DNA from: Paenibacillus sp. NFR01
GTDB lineage: Bacteria > Bacillota > Bacilli > Paenibacillales > Paenibacillaceae
Length of the DNA stretch: 64,000 nucleotides
Direction: 5' to 3'
NCBI RefSeq assembly: GCF_900111565.1
Contig: NZ_FOIK01000006.1
Span: forward strand, 124,001 to 188,000
The position numbers and the translations under genes are program-made. This document shows, piece after piece, positions 1-8,363 of the stretch (the first letter of the stretch is position 1; each line of letters starts with the position of its first letter). Below the pieces are notes generated by a model. The model made no database searches. It saw only the letters and a list, made by a program, of their open reading frames with translations, and was not told where the DNA came from.

Positions 1-14
1 TTCGGTTGATATGC

Positions 15-59
15 AAAAAAATGCCCTTTCGTTTCCCGGACGGGAATACGAAAGGGCAT
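15..59 (-). terminator. Rho-independent terminator of the GH4 gene
   Basis: A 12-bp perfect stem (21-32 with 48-59, ATGCCCTTTCGT and its complement) is followed on the minus strand by a run of seven T. It lies about 40 bp past the stop codon of the GH4 gene and can only work for minus-strand transcription. Confidence 0.85.
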
Positions 60-97
60 GAATGGTTTATAGGGTTAACGAGGCTGGAGGCGCACCG

Positions 98-1489
98 TCA
101 TCCCAAGTTCCAGCCGGGAAGATAAGCTGCGGTGTTCGCCAGCATTTCCTGCAGCAGCGCCCGGGCATCCCGCACGCCGACGGCGACGAGCGGATCGGCG
201 GTGAACGCGCGGAACGCAAGATTGGCGTCCTTGGCCAGCCCCGCTCTCAGCGTGGTCTCCTGATTCGCGACATGGCGTTGCACCAGCGATTCCACCTCTG
301 CCGGCAGACGGCCGGCGGCTACCGGCGTCACCCGGTTATGCGACAGCACGGCATTCGTTTCGACCACACTGGGCAGCGGCAGCCCCGTCATTTGCCCGGT
401 ATTCGGCAGATTGACATTGGTGATCAAATCGCCGAGGCCCAGCAGCGCCTTGATCTGAAGCACGCCCTCTTCCCCGGAGCCCTCCAGCTTCAGCGGTTCT
501 TCCCCGCGGACCAGCCGCTCCGAGCGCTCCAGCAGCCGCGTGCGGTTGTCGGTCCGCCACGCCACCGGCGTCAGGCCGAACTTCCAGTAGGCGACTTCCT
601 CCGGTGAAGCCAGATAGGACCTGCCGCAAAATTCGGCCAGATGGCGGTCACCCGCAGCCGCGACGATGCCGTACCGGCGGAACAGATCGAATTTGACCCG
701 GTGCGCGGAGTCGAAATATTGGTTCATCCAGTGCGCTTTTTTTGGCTTGGAGAATCCTTCTTCATAATATTTGTCGACAAACTGACGGTACAGCGGCAGC
801 AGATCCCGCCCCTCATATTCCACGCTATCCATCCATGTGAAGTGGTTGATGCCGAGCACATTCGTCTTGATCTCCGCACGGTGCACGCCGTCAATGCCCT
901 CCATATCTTCCAGCATCTCTGCCATCAGCTTCTGCACCTCGAATACTTCATGGCAGCAGCCGAACGCCTTGATCTCCGGGAACACCTCGTACAGCGTCCG
1001 CGTGCATAGTGTCATCGGATTGGTATAGTTGATTACCCAGGCCTCGGGACAATAGGCTTTGATCGCTTCGGCAAAACCGGCATATAGCGGAATGGTGCGC
1101 AGCGCGCGGAGAATGCCTCCGGGGCCGACGGTATCGCCGACCGACTGGTAAATGCCGTATTTCTCCGGGGTATGCACATCGGAAGCCATTTCGGTAAATG
1201 TCCCCGGCACAATGGAGATGATGACGAAATCGGCGCCGCGCAGCGCATTCTCCAGACGGTCCACTGCTTCGTAACTCCAGGCACCCCGCGATTCGGGGAG
1301 AGCCGTCAGGCGGTTGCCGATGATTTCATTTTTGCGTGCCGCTTCCCTATCAATATCGTACAGCTTTACGGTGCCGGACAGCTCCGGACTCAGTGCCAGA
1401 TCGCTCATCAGCCCCCAGGCCCAGCCGCGCGAGCCACCCCCGATGTACGCGATTTGCAGCTGCTCCACGCGGTTACCGTTTTTAATCAT
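98..1489 (-). CDS. lplD: GH4 alpha-galacturonidase (LplD-like)
   Basis: This 463-residue protein is a family 4 glycoside hydrolase, which uses NAD and a divalent metal in an oxidation-elimination mechanism. A Rossmann glycine motif (GGGSRGW, residues 17-23) opens the protein, NYTNPM lies at 154-159, the metal/active-site motif CHEV at 179-182 and GINHFTW at 213-219. In GH4 the CHEV motif has been tied to alpha-galacturonidases such as B. subtilis LplD, so hydrolysis of alpha-galacturonosides from pectin is the preferred call; alpha-glucosidase or alpha-galactosidase activity is less likely. There is no signal peptide, so it acts in the cytoplasm. An AGGAGG site 8 bp upstream supports the start. 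It is monocistronic and divergent from an AraC regulator 150 bp away, its likely activator. Confidence 0.85.
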   Translation of the reverse strand: MIKNGNRVEQLQIAYIGGGSRGWAWGLMSDLALSPELSGTVKLYDIDREAARKNEIIGNRLTALPESRGAWSYEAVDRLENALRGADFVIISIVPGTFTEMASDVHTPEKYGIYQSVGDTVGPGGILRALRTIPLYAGFAEAIKAYCPEAWVINYTNPMTLCTRTLYEVFPEIKAFGCCHEVFEVQKLMAEMLEDMEGIDGVHRAEIKTNVLGINHFTWMDSVEYEGRDLLPLYRQFVDKYYEEGFSKPKKAHWMNQYFDSAHRVKFDLFRRYGIVAAAGDRHLAEFCGRSYLASPEEVAYWKFGLTPVAWRTDNRTRLLERSERLVRGEEPLKLEGSGEEGVLQIKALLGLGDLITNVNLPNTGQMTGLPLPSVVETNAVLSHNRVTPVAAGRLPAEVESLVQRHVANQETTLRAGLAKDANLAFRAFTADPLVAVGVRDARALLQEMLANTAAYLPGWNLG

Positions 1490-1639
1490 GATTGTTTCCT
1501 CCTAAGGTTCGAGTAAAATCACTTTCCTCCTTTCCAAATTATCAAAACATTAGAATGATATCTCCGCTACAAAGCGCATTTAATTGTAAAACCCCGCTTA
1601 TTTTGCTATATTGGCCAAAAGAGTTGGAAAGGAGCGCTT

Positions 1640-2515
1640 ATGTCCATTCAACAGCTGCCCGATCTTCTGCGTTATGAAGATAAAAACGACCCGCTCCGCA
1701 TCGAATTCGACCGGAGGACGGGCCGTTTCTCCATGGCGGTGAACCACTACCACAGCGAATATGAGCTTTATTATTTGTTCAGCGGCGAACGGAATTACTT
1801 CATCAAAGACAGCGCCTTCCCGGTACGGGCCGGCGATCTAGTGCTGGTGGACACGAATGCGGTGCATAAAACCTCCGAGCTCAGCGTGCCGAATCACGAA
1901 CGGATCGTACTGTATTTCGAGCCCGCCTATTTCGACGGCTTCACGCCCGAAGAACGGGATTTTCTGCTTGCGCCCTTCTCCCACGGCTATCCGCTGGTGC
2001 GTCTGAACCTGCAGGAACGGCTGCAGGCGGAGAGCCTGTTAACCTCCCTGCTGACGGAGCTGCACGGCAAGCCACCCGGCTATCGGCTGCACGTCCGGCA
2101 CATGGCCGGTGAGCTGCTGCTGTATACGGCCCGCTGTTTTCAGCGTCGCGGTGCGGAAGCAGATTATGAGCCGACCCCGGTGCAGCGCAAAGTGTCGGAT
2201 ATCGTCCGCCACATCAACCGGTATTTCGCCGAGCCGCTGGAGCTGGACGCGCTTGCGCAAGCTTTTTACATCAGCAAAAGCCACCTGAGCCGCGTATTCA
2301 AGGAAGTGACCGGCTTCGGCTTCACCGAATACGTCAACATCACCCGCGTGAAGGAAGCGGAGCGGCTGCTGCGCGAGACCGATCGGAGCATCACCCATGT
2401 CTCGGAGCTGGCGGGTTTCGATAACTTTTCCCATTTCGGCAAAATGTTCAAGCGGCTCACCGGCCTGACGCCCCGGGATTACCGCAAGATGAACAAGGCG
2501 GGAGATGGCTCTTAA
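1640..2515 (+). CDS. AraC family regulator with cupin sensor domain
   Basis: This 291-residue protein has an N-terminal cupin-like arm (about 1-150, with NHYHSEYEL and a DLVLVDTNAVHKT strand typical of sugar-sensing AraC proteins) and a C-terminal double helix-turn-helix (about 185-288, ending in FSHFGKMFKRLTGLTPRDYRK). AAGGAG lies just before the ATG. It is transcribed away from the GH4 alpha-galacturonidase gene, and the shared 150-bp gap probably holds both promoters, so the most economical role is control of that gene in response to a uronate or pectin-derived sugar. The ligand cannot be read from the sequence. Confidence 0.85.
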   Translation: MSIQQLPDLLRYEDKNDPLRIEFDRRTGRFSMAVNHYHSEYELYYLFSGERNYFIKDSAFPVRAGDLVLVDTNAVHKTSELSVPNHERIVLYFEPAYFDGFTPEERDFLLAPFSHGYPLVRLNLQERLQAESLLTSLLTELHGKPPGYRLHVRHMAGELLLYTARCFQRRGAEADYEPTPVQRKVSDIVRHINRYFAEPLELDALAQAFYISKSHLSRVFKEVTGFGFTEYVNITRVKEAERLLRETDRSITHVSELAGFDNFSHFGKMFKRLTGLTPRDYRKMNKAGDGS

Positions 2516-2523
2516 CGGGTGCA

Positions 2524-2563
2524 TAAAAAAAGCCCGCCCCCCTGATTCACAGGTGGACGGACA
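2524..2563 (-). terminator. Terminator of the rhamnose operon
   Basis: Read on the minus strand, GTCCGTCCACCTG pairs over 12 of 13 positions (counting GU pairs) with CAGGGGGGCGGGC across a 5-base loop, followed by seven T. It ends transcription just after the rhaD stop codon and separates it from the convergent AraC gene. Confidence 0.8.
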
Positions 2564-2577
2564 ACCGTATCCCCTAT

Positions 2578-3423
2578 TTATAATTCCAAGATTCCCGCTT
2601 TCGGCGTAACGCGGAACGCGGCGGCCAGGTCGGCGAGCTGCTGGTCCGTAATTTTTTGCTTGATCTCGCGGCCACCGATCAGATTGTAGACAATGGCGGC
2701 TTTTTCGATCGTTTCAACGAGCCCGAAGGTCGCGTCCATCGTTGCCCCGGTCACGAAGATGCCGTGCTGCGGCCAGACGACCACGCGGTAATCCTTCATT
2801 TTGTCGGCGGTGGCGCGGCCGATGTCGCTGCTGCCGGGCACCATCCACGGAATGACGCCGACGCCGTCCGGGAATACCACGAGGCATTCGGTGCACATTT
2901 CCCAGAGCGTTTTGGTGAATTTCAGTTCATCCAGGTCATGGGTAAACGTCATGGCGATAACGTTGGTGGCATGGGTATGCAGCACGATGCGATGCGACGG
3001 GTCCACCTTAAGGCGTTCGATATGGCTCATAAAATGGGAAGCCAGCTCGCTGGTCGGCACCGCGCCGTTCCGCAAGCCCCACAGCACTTCCACGCTGTCA
3101 CCTGCTGCGCTCACACGCAATACGCCAAGGTTGGCTTCCGGATCTTTAATGACATTGCGGAAATACTTGCCGGAGCCAGTGACGATAAAGTAGTTGCCGG
3201 CCAGCTCGGTGACCGGGAAGTTCAGCTTAATCGTCCGCTGCGCTTGGGTGATATCGATGTATTTGGCAACTTCCGCTTCGTCCAGCAAATAGCTGATGTT
3301 GCCGCCGTTCAGCTCATCCCAGCCGAGCGACCACATATGATGGGTAATTTCCGACATCTCCTGGATAAACGGCGCTTCGCTGCTGGCGATATAGCCTTTG
3401 GTTTCAATCACGGATGTACTCAT
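2578..3423 (-). CDS. rhaD: L-rhamnulose-1-phosphate aldolase
   Basis: This class II (zinc) aldolase of 281 residues cleaves L-rhamnulose 1-phosphate to dihydroxyacetone phosphate and L-lactaldehyde. NGGNIS lies at 39-44, the catalytic glutamate in PTSE at 126, the zinc histidines at 149 and 151 (HTH) and the third at 220 (QHG), matching the E. coli RhaD layout. The chosen ATG (MSTSVIE) has AAAGGAG close upstream; the frame stays open for 49 codons further, overlapping rhaA, but that extension has no homologous look. It is the last gene of the minus-strand operon fucO-rhaB-rhaA-rhaD and is followed by a strong terminator. Confidence 0.95.
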   Translation of the reverse strand: MSTSVIETKGYIASSEAPFIQEMSEITHHMWSLGWDELNGGNISYLLDEAEVAKYIDITQAQRTIKLNFPVTELAGNYFIVTGSGKYFRNVIKDPEANLGVLRVSAAGDSVEVLWGLRNGAVPTSELASHFMSHIERLKVDPSHRIVLHTHATNVIAMTFTHDLDELKFTKTLWEMCTECLVVFPDGVGVIPWMVPGSSDIGRATADKMKDYRVVVWPQHGIFVTGATMDATFGLVETIEKAAIVYNLIGGREIKQKITDQQLADLAAAFRVTPKAGILEL

Positions 3424-3473
3424 GGATTTCTCTCCTTTGCTTTCTGCTGAAAAGGCGGAGGGCCGCCCTTTCG

Positions 3474-4730
3474 TTATCTTGTCGTCAGCACTTCGTTTTC
3501 GTATTTCTTCACTTCGGCCAGCCACTGCTCGCGCACCGGCATGCCCTGCGAAGCGCAGTAATAATCCCATACCGCGCCGAACGGATACGACTTGAACTCT
3601 TCCACCAGCGCCAGACGGGATGTATAATCGCCCGCAAGCTCGATGGCTTTCAGCTCGGCCACCGGCTCCAGCATCGCGCGGAGCAAGGCCTTGATGGTAT
3701 TGCGCGTGCCGATCACCCAGGCGGCGATGTGGTTGATGCTGCCGTCAAAGAAATCGAGCCCGATGTTCGTGCGAGGCAGTAGATTGCCGCGGACCAGCTC
3801 GCGGGCGATGTCGAGCAGCTCGTCGTCCATCGTGACGACATGGTCGCTGTCCCAGCGGACCGGACGGCTGACATGCAGCAGCAGCTGCTCGCTGAACATG
3901 AGAATCGACGAAAGCTTATTGGAGATCACTTCGGTCGGATGGAAATGGCCGGCGTCGAGGCAAATCGCTTTGCCGCGGGTCAGCCCGTAGCCCATATAAA
4001 ATTCATGGGAGCCGACGACATAGCTCTCGGAGCCGATCCCGAACAATTTGCTTTCGACAGCGTCGATGTTGTACTGCGGATCGATCGGCTCGCTGAACAC
4101 CTCGTCGAGCGATTCCATCAGCCGCTTGCGCGGCGAAAGGCGGTCGACCGGCGTATCCTTATAGCCATCCGGCACCCAGAAGTTCGTCACGCAGGTCTGG
4201 CCCAGCTCGCGGCCGAAATATTCGGCGATCTTGCGCGACGCCTTGCCGTGGCGGATCCAGAAGCCGCGGATATCATCATCCGCATGGCTCAGGGTAAAAC
4301 CGTCCGCCGCCTTCGGATGGGAGAAACAGGTCGGGTTGAAATCAAGGCCCAGCCCCTGCTCCTTCGCCCACTCGACCCATGGCGCAAAATGGCGCGGCTC
4401 CAGCTCGTCCAAATCAACCTGCTCGTCGGTATCGGCATAAATCGCATGCAAATTCACTTTATGTTTGCCCGGAATCAGCGACAGAGCCTTCTCCAGGTCC
4501 TGGCGCAGCTCCTCCGGCGTGCGGGCACGGCCCGGATAGCTGCCGGTCACGGCGATTCCGCCGCTCAGTTCTTTATCCTTGAACAAAAAGCCTTTGACGT
4601 CGTCGCCCTGCCAGCAGTGCAGGGAGATTTTGACCTGCGCCAGCTTTTCCAGTACCTCGTCGACATTGATGCCATGCGCAGCGTACAGCTTTTTGGCTTC
4701 GTTGTAACTATTCATGATGCTCTGATCCAT
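3474..4730 (-). CDS. rhaA: L-rhamnose isomerase
   Basis: This 418-residue protein is almost identical in length to E. coli RhaA (419). It converts L-rhamnose to L-rhamnulose in the cytoplasm using manganese. The metal and substrate region [19 protein letters not shown] and the downstream [19 protein letters not shown] are those of the family. AGGAGG stands about 7 bp before the ATG. It lies 50 bp upstream of rhaD and is separated from rhaB by 633 bp occupied largely by repeats, which is unusual for an operon; whether rhaA has its own promoter there is not clear from the sequence. Confidence 0.96.
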   Translation of the reverse strand: MDQSIMNSYNEAKKLYAAHGINVDEVLEKLAQVKISLHCWQGDDVKGFLFKDKELSGGIAVTGSYPGRARTPEELRQDLEKALSLIPGKHKVNLHAIYADTDEQVDLDELEPRHFAPWVEWAKEQGLGLDFNPTCFSHPKAADGFTLSHADDDIRGFWIRHGKASRKIAEYFGRELGQTCVTNFWVPDGYKDTPVDRLSPRKRLMESLDEVFSEPIDPQYNIDAVESKLFGIGSESYVVGSHEFYMGYGLTRGKAICLDAGHFHPTEVISNKLSSILMFSEQLLLHVSRPVRWDSDHVVTMDDELLDIARELVRGNLLPRTNIGLDFFDGSINHIAAWVIGTRNTIKALLRAMLEPVAELKAIELAGDYTSRLALVEEFKSYPFGAVWDYYCASQGMPVREQWLAEVKKYENEVLTTR

Positions 4731-4899
4731 GTGGTACCTCCTGAAAGTGTTGTGAGCATCCGCTCCATGGGGAGGTCTCCCCGGTGTATGTCTGACTGTA
4801 ATCGCCTATTCAGCCCCGGATGTGGCGCTTCGCCCGCTGCCAGCTCCTGTAAGCCCACTCGATACTCCTCCCGGCTTGCTCCAACTCTCCGTAAAGCTA

Positions 4900-5084
4900 G
4901 CTTACGGACACGAGAGCCGTTATTTGGCGCAAACCGCCTGATTTCTCAGAACAACGGACACCAGAGCCGTTATTTGCCCCGAACCGGCTCTTTTTCAGGC
5001 CTAATGCCGCAAATAACGGCGCTCAGGTCCGTTAATTCGGGAAATAACCCCGATTCAGACGAATAGCGGCGCTTAGGTCCGTTA
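4900..5084. repeat. 185-bp near-palindromic repeat, copy 1 (in the rhaB-rhaA gap)
   Basis: Two forward units (near 4901 and 4951, core ACGGACACCAGAGCCGTTATTTG in the second) are followed by two inverted units (near 5010 and 5061, core AACGGCGCTCAGGTCCGTTA), so the whole element can fold on itself. Length and order of units match the copies at 29440 and 45839. The 169 bp between rhaA and this element contain only a small GGGG/CCCC hairpin at 4769-4782 without a T-run and nothing else that I recognise. Confidence 0.85.
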
Positions 5085-5321
5085 GGCCGACGGCTCAGGT
5101 CCGTTACCCGGGAAAGCTTAGTTCGGTCGACGGCGCTCGGCTCCGTGAGGCCGGAAAAGCTCGTTCGGCCGACGGCGCTCAGGTCTGGTACCCGGGGAGA
5201 ACTTAGTTCGGACACCAGCGCTCGGCTCCGTGAGGCCGGAAAGGCCCGATCCGGGCGAATCGCAGCGCTCAGCCCGTTAGCCCGGAACGGCTCCGTTCGG
5301 CCGACGGCGCTCAGGTCCGCA
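5085..5321. repeat. Extra inverted half-units appended to repeat copy 1
   Basis: Directly after the 185-bp element the inverted half-unit recurs at least five more times in degenerate form: GACGGCTCAGGTCCGTTA near 5088, GACGGCGCTCGGCTCCGTG near 5129, GACGGCGCTCAGGTCTGGTA near 5171, a CAGCGCTCGGCTCCGTG form near 5215 and GACGGCGCTCAGGTCCG near 5302. No other copy in the window has this tail. Peptides translated from it are repetitive and are not genes. Confidence 0.75.
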
Positions 5322-5363
5322 GAGCGCCCCGCCCGCGGCACAGCCGCCGCTGCGCATGCCCGC

Positions 5364-6821
5364 TTACCGGGCATGCAGCCGCTCCCAGCGGAGCAGCAGC
5401 GCGTCCAGCTGCGGCACCGCGCGCGGGCGGTACGAGGTGATCGGGAACGAAGCCCCGATCAGCGCCCGCGCCTCCCCGATACCGGCCACCTCGCCGGTAT
5501 GGATCAGCTGCACCGCGAGGTTGCCCAGCGCGGTGGCTTCCGTCGGGCCGGCCAGCACCTCGCGGCCGGTCAGATCGGCGGTCAGCTGGCACAGCAGACC
5601 GTTATTGGCGCCGCCGCCGACGATCTGCAGCACGTCGGCGGCGGCGCCGGTCAAGCGCTCCAGCTCTTGCAGATAGCTGCGGTAAGAAAGTGCCAGGCTG
5701 TCGAAGATGCAGCGGGCGATGGCCCCCGGCGTCTCCGGCACAGGCTGGCCGCTCTCTGCGCAGGCGCGGCGGATCTCGGCGATCATATCCGCCGGGTTGA
5801 GGAAGCGGTCGTCGTTGCAGGGAATCAGGCTGCGGAAGCCTTCGGCCTCCGCGGCCAGCTCCGCCAGCTCGGCGAAGCTGTACTGCTCCCCGAACAATCG
5901 CCGCACCTCCTGAATGAGCCACAGGCCCATGATGTTCTTCAGGAAGCGGTACGTGCCGAATGCGCCCCACTCGTTGGTATAGTTCGCTTCCATCGCTTCC
6001 GGGCTGTTGATCGGCCGGCTCAGCTCCACGCCGAGCAGCGACCAAGTACCGCTGCTGATGTAAGCGGCATGCCGCCCGGACCGGACCGGTACGCCCAGCA
6101 CCGCCGAAGCGGTGTCATGCGTGGCGGCGATGACCAGCTCGCATTCCGGCAAGTCATATAACGCCATGAGCTCCGGCCGCAATCCGCCGAGTACCGTGCC
6201 CGGCTCGGTGAGCGCTGGGAACTGTCCGCGGCGCAAGGACAGCAGCTGCAGCAGCTCGTCGTCGAAATCGCGCGTCGCCAGGTTCAGCAACTGGGTCGTG
6301 GATGCGTTGGTGACTTCGATGATTTTGCGGCCGCTTAATCTATAGTAGAGATAATCCGGAACCATCAGAATCTGCTCCGCCCTCGCCAGCTCCTCGGGAT
6401 CATGCGCATAAAGCTGGTACAGCGTGTTGAAATTCAGGCGCTGGATGCCCGTTTTGGCGTAAACGGCTTCCGGCGAAATCCGCGAAGCAACCTGCTCCAT
6501 GACTCCTTCGGTCCGGCGGTCGCGGTAGGCATAGACCTCCTGCACCCGCTCGCCCCGCGCATCCAGCAGCACATAATCGACGGCCCAGGTGTCGATGCCC
6601 AGCGTGCAGCGGGCGATGCCTGCGGCTTTCGCCTTTTCCAGTCCGGCAATAATCTGCGCAAACAAATCATCGATATCCCAGAAACAGGAGCCATCCCGTT
6701 CGGTAAACCCGTTCTTGAAGCGGTGCAGCTCTTGCAGCTTAAGCACGCCGTCTTCTACTCTGCCGAGTACAAGCCGCCCGCTGGATGCCCCGATATCAAC
6801 GGCGATATGATGGTTCATCAT
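5364..6821 (-). CDS. rhaB: L-rhamnulokinase
   Basis: This 485-residue FGGY-family sugar kinase phosphorylates L-rhamnulose at O-1. The N-terminal phosphate loop VDIGASSGRLVLG lies near residues 6-18 and the C-terminal ATP motif GGGANNGLLCQLTADLTGREV near 415-435, with family length (E. coli 489). Two adjacent ATG codons follow AAAGGAG; the first, 7 bp away, is taken. It is the second gene of the rhamnose operon, 44 bp after the alcohol dehydrogenase gene. The stop codon falls at the edge of the repeat array that separates it from rhaA. Confidence 0.95.
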   Translation of the reverse strand: MMNHHIAVDIGASSGRLVLGRVEDGVLKLQELHRFKNGFTERDGSCFWDIDDLFAQIIAGLEKAKAAGIARCTLGIDTWAVDYVLLDARGERVQEVYAYRDRRTEGVMEQVASRISPEAVYAKTGIQRLNFNTLYQLYAHDPEELARAEQILMVPDYLYYRLSGRKIIEVTNASTTQLLNLATRDFDDELLQLLSLRRGQFPALTEPGTVLGGLRPELMALYDLPECELVIAATHDTASAVLGVPVRSGRHAAYISSGTWSLLGVELSRPINSPEAMEANYTNEWGAFGTYRFLKNIMGLWLIQEVRRLFGEQYSFAELAELAAEAEGFRSLIPCNDDRFLNPADMIAEIRRACAESGQPVPETPGAIARCIFDSLALSYRSYLQELERLTGAAADVLQIVGGGANNGLLCQLTADLTGREVLAGPTEATALGNLAVQLIHTGEVAGIGEARALIGASFPITSYRPRAVPQLDALLLRWERLHAR

Positions 6822-6864
6822 CGGAAATCTCCTTTTCAGTAAAAGGGGGTCACTCTCTCGTCCC

Positions 6865-8016
6865 CTACAAAATTTTGCGGAACAACGCGATAACTTCTTC
6901 CTTGGTCGGGATAAACGGATTGCCGGGCGCACAGGCGTCCTTCATCGAGTTCTCCGCCAGCAGGTCCAGATCGACTTCGTCCACGCCAAGCTCGGACAGC
7001 TTCTCCGGAATGCCGACTTCCTTGGACAGCGCCTTGATCGATTCGATCACGAATGCCGCGCATTCCTGATCCGTCTTGCCTGCGACCTGCAGACCGATCG
7101 CCTTGGCGATGCTGCGGAATTTCTCCGGCACGTATTTGGCGTTCTCTTCTTCCACGTACGGCAGCAGCATTGCGTTGCACACGCCGTGCGGCAGATCGTA
7201 GACGCCCCCGAGCTGATGGGCCATCGCATGCACGTAGCCGAGTCCGGCGTTGTTGAACGCCATGCCGCCCAGGAAGATCGCGTAGACCATTTGCTCGCGG
7301 GCTTCGATATCATGCCCGTTCTTGACCGTACGAGCCAGATTGCCGAAGATCAGCTCCACCGCGGCCAGCGCCGTTGCGTCCGTTACCGGATAAGCCCCCG
7401 GAGTCACCAGCGCTTCAATGGCGTGGGTCAGCGCGTCCATGCCCGTCGCCGCTGTCAGGGCGGCAGGTTTGTCGATCATCAGCTCGGGATCGTTGACGGA
7501 GATGGTTGCGAGGCTGTTTTTATCCACCATGACCATCTTGACCTTGCGCTCTTCGTCCGTAATGACATAGTTAATCGTCACTTCTGCCGACGTTCCCGCC
7601 GTTGTGTTGACCGCGATGATCGGCAGCGATTTGTTTTTGGATTTGTGCACGCCTTCATATTCCTTGATATGGCCGCCGTTGGTAGCGATGATGCCGATGC
7701 CCTTCGCCGTATCCTGCGGCGAGCCGCCGCCGATGGAGATCAGATAGTCGCAGCCGTTCGCATTCAGAAAGTCGACGCCGTCATGTACGTTTTTGCAGGT
7801 GGGATTCGGTTTCACTTCATCATACACGGCATATTCGATTCCGGCTTCATCCAGTACCGCCAGCAGCTTGCCGGCGATCCCGCTCTTCATCAGAAATTTG
7901 TCGGTAACTACCAGCGCCTTCTTCAGGTTCAGCTCCGCAATGTACGGACCGATATCCTTCAGACAGCCTTTTCCCATCATATTGATCGATGGAACATAAA
8001 AAACATGAGTGCTCAT
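6865..8016 (-). CDS. fucO: Iron-containing alcohol dehydrogenase, lactaldehyde reductase
   Basis: This 383-residue group III alcohol dehydrogenase has the length of E. coli FucO. GGGSPQDTAKG is the NAD site, and the iron ligands sit in MDALTHAIEA and in the histidine-rich GYVHAMAHQLGGVYDLPHG. It would reduce the L-lactaldehyde released by RhaD to 1,2-propanediol, regenerating NAD under low oxygen. The ATG chosen (MSTHVFY) follows GGGAGG by 11 bp; the upstream open frame (66 codons) belongs to the leader. It is the first gene of the rhamnose operon, whose start point lies about 160 nt upstream. Other alcohols as substrate remain possible. Confidence 0.88.
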   Translation of the reverse strand: MSTHVFYVPSINMMGKGCLKDIGPYIAELNLKKALVVTDKFLMKSGIAGKLLAVLDEAGIEYAVYDEVKPNPTCKNVHDGVDFLNANGCDYLISIGGGSPQDTAKGIGIIATNGGHIKEYEGVHKSKNKSLPIIAVNTTAGTSAEVTINYVITDEERKVKMVMVDKNSLATISVNDPELMIDKPAALTAATGMDALTHAIEALVTPGAYPVTDATALAAVELIFGNLARTVKNGHDIEAREQMVYAIFLGGMAFNNAGLGYVHAMAHQLGGVYDLPHGVCNAMLLPYVEEENAKYVPEKFRSIAKAIGLQVAGKTDQECAAFVIESIKALSKEVGIPEKLSELGVDEVDLDLLAENSMKDACAPGNPFIPTKEEVIALFRKIL

Positions 8017-8182
8017 AACCTGACCAGCCTCCCAAGGCAATGTAGTGAAACCCCGGCTATCCCGCTTCTTTAAGGCTTCCCAGGTTGTGGCGCCTCGGGC
8101 TGGCCTTCGGGAACGTAGCGTGAGCCAACCAGCTTCCGGCATGACCCGGATACGCGCTGTCCTATGGGGGATAACCATCCTT

Positions 8183-8211
8183 ATCGTAGCTCCGCAAATC
8201 TTTGTTGTCAA
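8183..8211 (-). promoter_or_regulatory. Promoter of the rhamnose operon
   Basis: On the minus strand a perfect TTGACA (8206-8211) is followed by a 17-bp spacer and TACGAT (8183-8188). This is a good sigma-A promoter and gives a leader of about 160 nt before the fucO-like start codon. The leader contains GC-rich complementary stretches but no riboswitch or attenuator that I recognise. Confidence 0.7.
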
Positions 8212-8215
8212 CAAA
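8201..8215. promoter_or_regulatory. Candidate operator for the DeoR-type rhamnose repressor
   Basis: TTTGTTGTCAACAAA is a perfect 7-1-7 palindrome that contains the whole -35 box of the rhamnose operon promoter. A nearby TGTTGTTTTTGTTGT (about 8230-8244) repeats the TGTTG half-site towards the divergent regulator gene. A bound repressor would block the operon promoter. That the DeoR protein binds here is inference from position and symmetry. Confidence 0.6.
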
Positions 8216-8363
8216 TAAAAGTTTAATTATGTTGTTTTTGTTGTATTAATGTCTGTTTTACAGAAAACAAAGCGTGCATTTGCATGTTTTTCTTATCCAT
8301 ATGTTGCAAACACAGATTTTCGCAGCTACACTTAAACCAGATTCTTCGGGAAAGGTGATTGCG

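Noticed and set aside
4769-4782. GGGGAGGTCTCCCC hairpin upstream of rhaA
   Set aside because: It is short, with almost no loop and no T-tract; no function can be supported.
3840-5066. A 408-codon plus-strand frame opposite rhaA running into the repeat
   Set aside because: It is antisense to rhaA, and its 3' part is translated repeat sequence.
4900-5321. Possible CRISPR array
   Set aside because: Units are inverted as well as direct, diverged, and unequal in spacing; there is no uniform repeat-spacer pattern and no cas gene.
4970-5374. A 134-codon minus-strand frame with recurring DLSAV peptides
   Set aside because: The peptide repeats only mirror the 185-bp repeat units; no ribosome site.
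8017-8180. Riboswitch or attenuator in the 160-nt leader of the rhamnose operon
   Set aside because: GC-rich complementary stretches exist, but no known riboswitch core or terminator/antiterminator pair could be drawn.
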